Shown: piece after piece, positions 32,186 through 32,346 of the stretch
Layout: every line of letters starts with the position of its first letter
How positions within the stretch are numbered: position 1 is the first letter of the stretch
Assembly (NCBI GenBank): GCA_045540055.1
Contig: JAZQGO010000016.1
Span: forward strand, 1-32,346
Origin: SIG565 sp045540055
GTDB taxonomy: Bacteria > Bacillota > Clostridia > Oscillospirales > Acutalibacteraceae
Length of the DNA: 32,346 bases
Direction of reading: 5' to 3'
Notes under the pieces: generated by a model
The model's input: the letters and a program-made list of their open reading frames with translations, nothing else
What the model was told of the DNA's origin: nothing
Database searches by the model: none
Program-made: the position numbers and the translations under genes

Positions 32186-32346
32186 GCACCGCAAAAAGCG
32201 GGGCACAAACGGACCTTGAAAATTAAACAACGACGAACTAATAAGGACCCGACGATTCTTAAGAGAAATCAAGAGAAATCAAGGACAAAGAAATGCGTCA
32301 GCATTTAAAAAAATGAGCTAAAGAGCTTATCTAAAAGATTTTAACA
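32186..32346 (+). promoter_or_regulatory. 16S rRNA leader with boxA-like antitermination element, truncated by the window
   Basis: After the promoter come a CCGC/GCGG hairpin (32189-32201) and GGACCTTGAAAATTAAACAA (32211-32230), close to the Firmicutes boxA pattern. An untranslated purine-rich leader then ends in AGATTTTAACA, the sequence that typically abuts the 16S 5' end (GAGTTTGATC). The 16S gene itself is outside the window. The leader includes a tandem AAGAGAAATC duplication at 32260-32280. Confidence 0.75.

Noticed and set aside
32184..32201. TGGCACCGC followed by a GCGG arm, resembling the T-box antiterminator motif
   Set aside because: It lies at the transcription start of a strong rRNA-type promoter with no room for a T-box Stem I, so it is a chance match in an rRNA leader.
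32078..32308. 76-residue open frame after sigF
   Set aside because: It spans the rRNA promoter and leader, is Lys/Arg-rich with no domain, and has no ribosome site.

Overview
This window looks like core chromosome of a spore-forming Firmicute of class Clostridia, possibly of the Oscillospirales/Ruminococcaceae type. The evidence is a PolC-type replicase, RicT beside holB, a DnaD plus DnaI-like loader pair, a complete spoIIAA-spoIIAB-sigF operon, purine-rich Shine-Dalgarno sites and AT-rich sigma-A promoters. The order-level placement is inference from gene content and order. No transposase, phage gene, CRISPR array or tRNA was seen, and the genes look vertically inherited.

Layout: (1) 1-143 is a run of four short hairpins. 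(2) 144-5560 is a minus-strand block read trpS > holB > ricT, then a separately promoted small ferredoxin with a strong terminator, then pduL > hemW > histidine phosphatase. (3) 5728-7212 (+) is a lone DUF1846 gene with its own promoter. (4) 7254-9151 (-) is dnaD > dnaC/dnaI-like, a primosome/helicase-loading pair. (5) 9395-10408 (+) is galE. (6) 10456-11808 (-) is a CBS-domain HlyC/CorC-type membrane protein. (7) 12052-21969 (+) is the classic Firmicutes cluster pyrH-frr-uppS-cdsA-dxr-rseP-ispG-polC, covering UMP phosphorylation, ribosome recycling, phospholipid and polyprenyl synthesis, site-2 proteolysis and replication. (8) 22122-23327 (+) is a membrane-anchored G5/M23 cell-wall peptidase. 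(9) 23450-27701 (+) is a divergent type IIA topoisomerase pair (parE/parC-like). (10) 27885-30515 (+) is valS. (11) 30654-32065 (+) is spoIIAA-spoIIAB-sigF, the forespore-specific sigma switch. (12) 32066-32346 is an rRNA promoter and leader; the 16S gene itself should begin just past the right edge.

The most interesting observation is that PolC appears to lack the entire 3'-5' proofreading exonuclease insert that normally interrupts its PHP domain, while PHP and polymerase motifs remain. Other points worth checking are the divergent topoisomerase IV-like pair with Ala at the quinolone-contact Ser position, a promoter with paired near-palindromic boxes in front of the M23 peptidase, a terminator-like hairpin inside the frr-uppS junction, an inverted repeat directly ahead of spoIIAA, and the sporulation operon abutting an rRNA promoter without a visible terminator. 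No convincing novel multi-gene system was found; this is mainly a housekeeping region.
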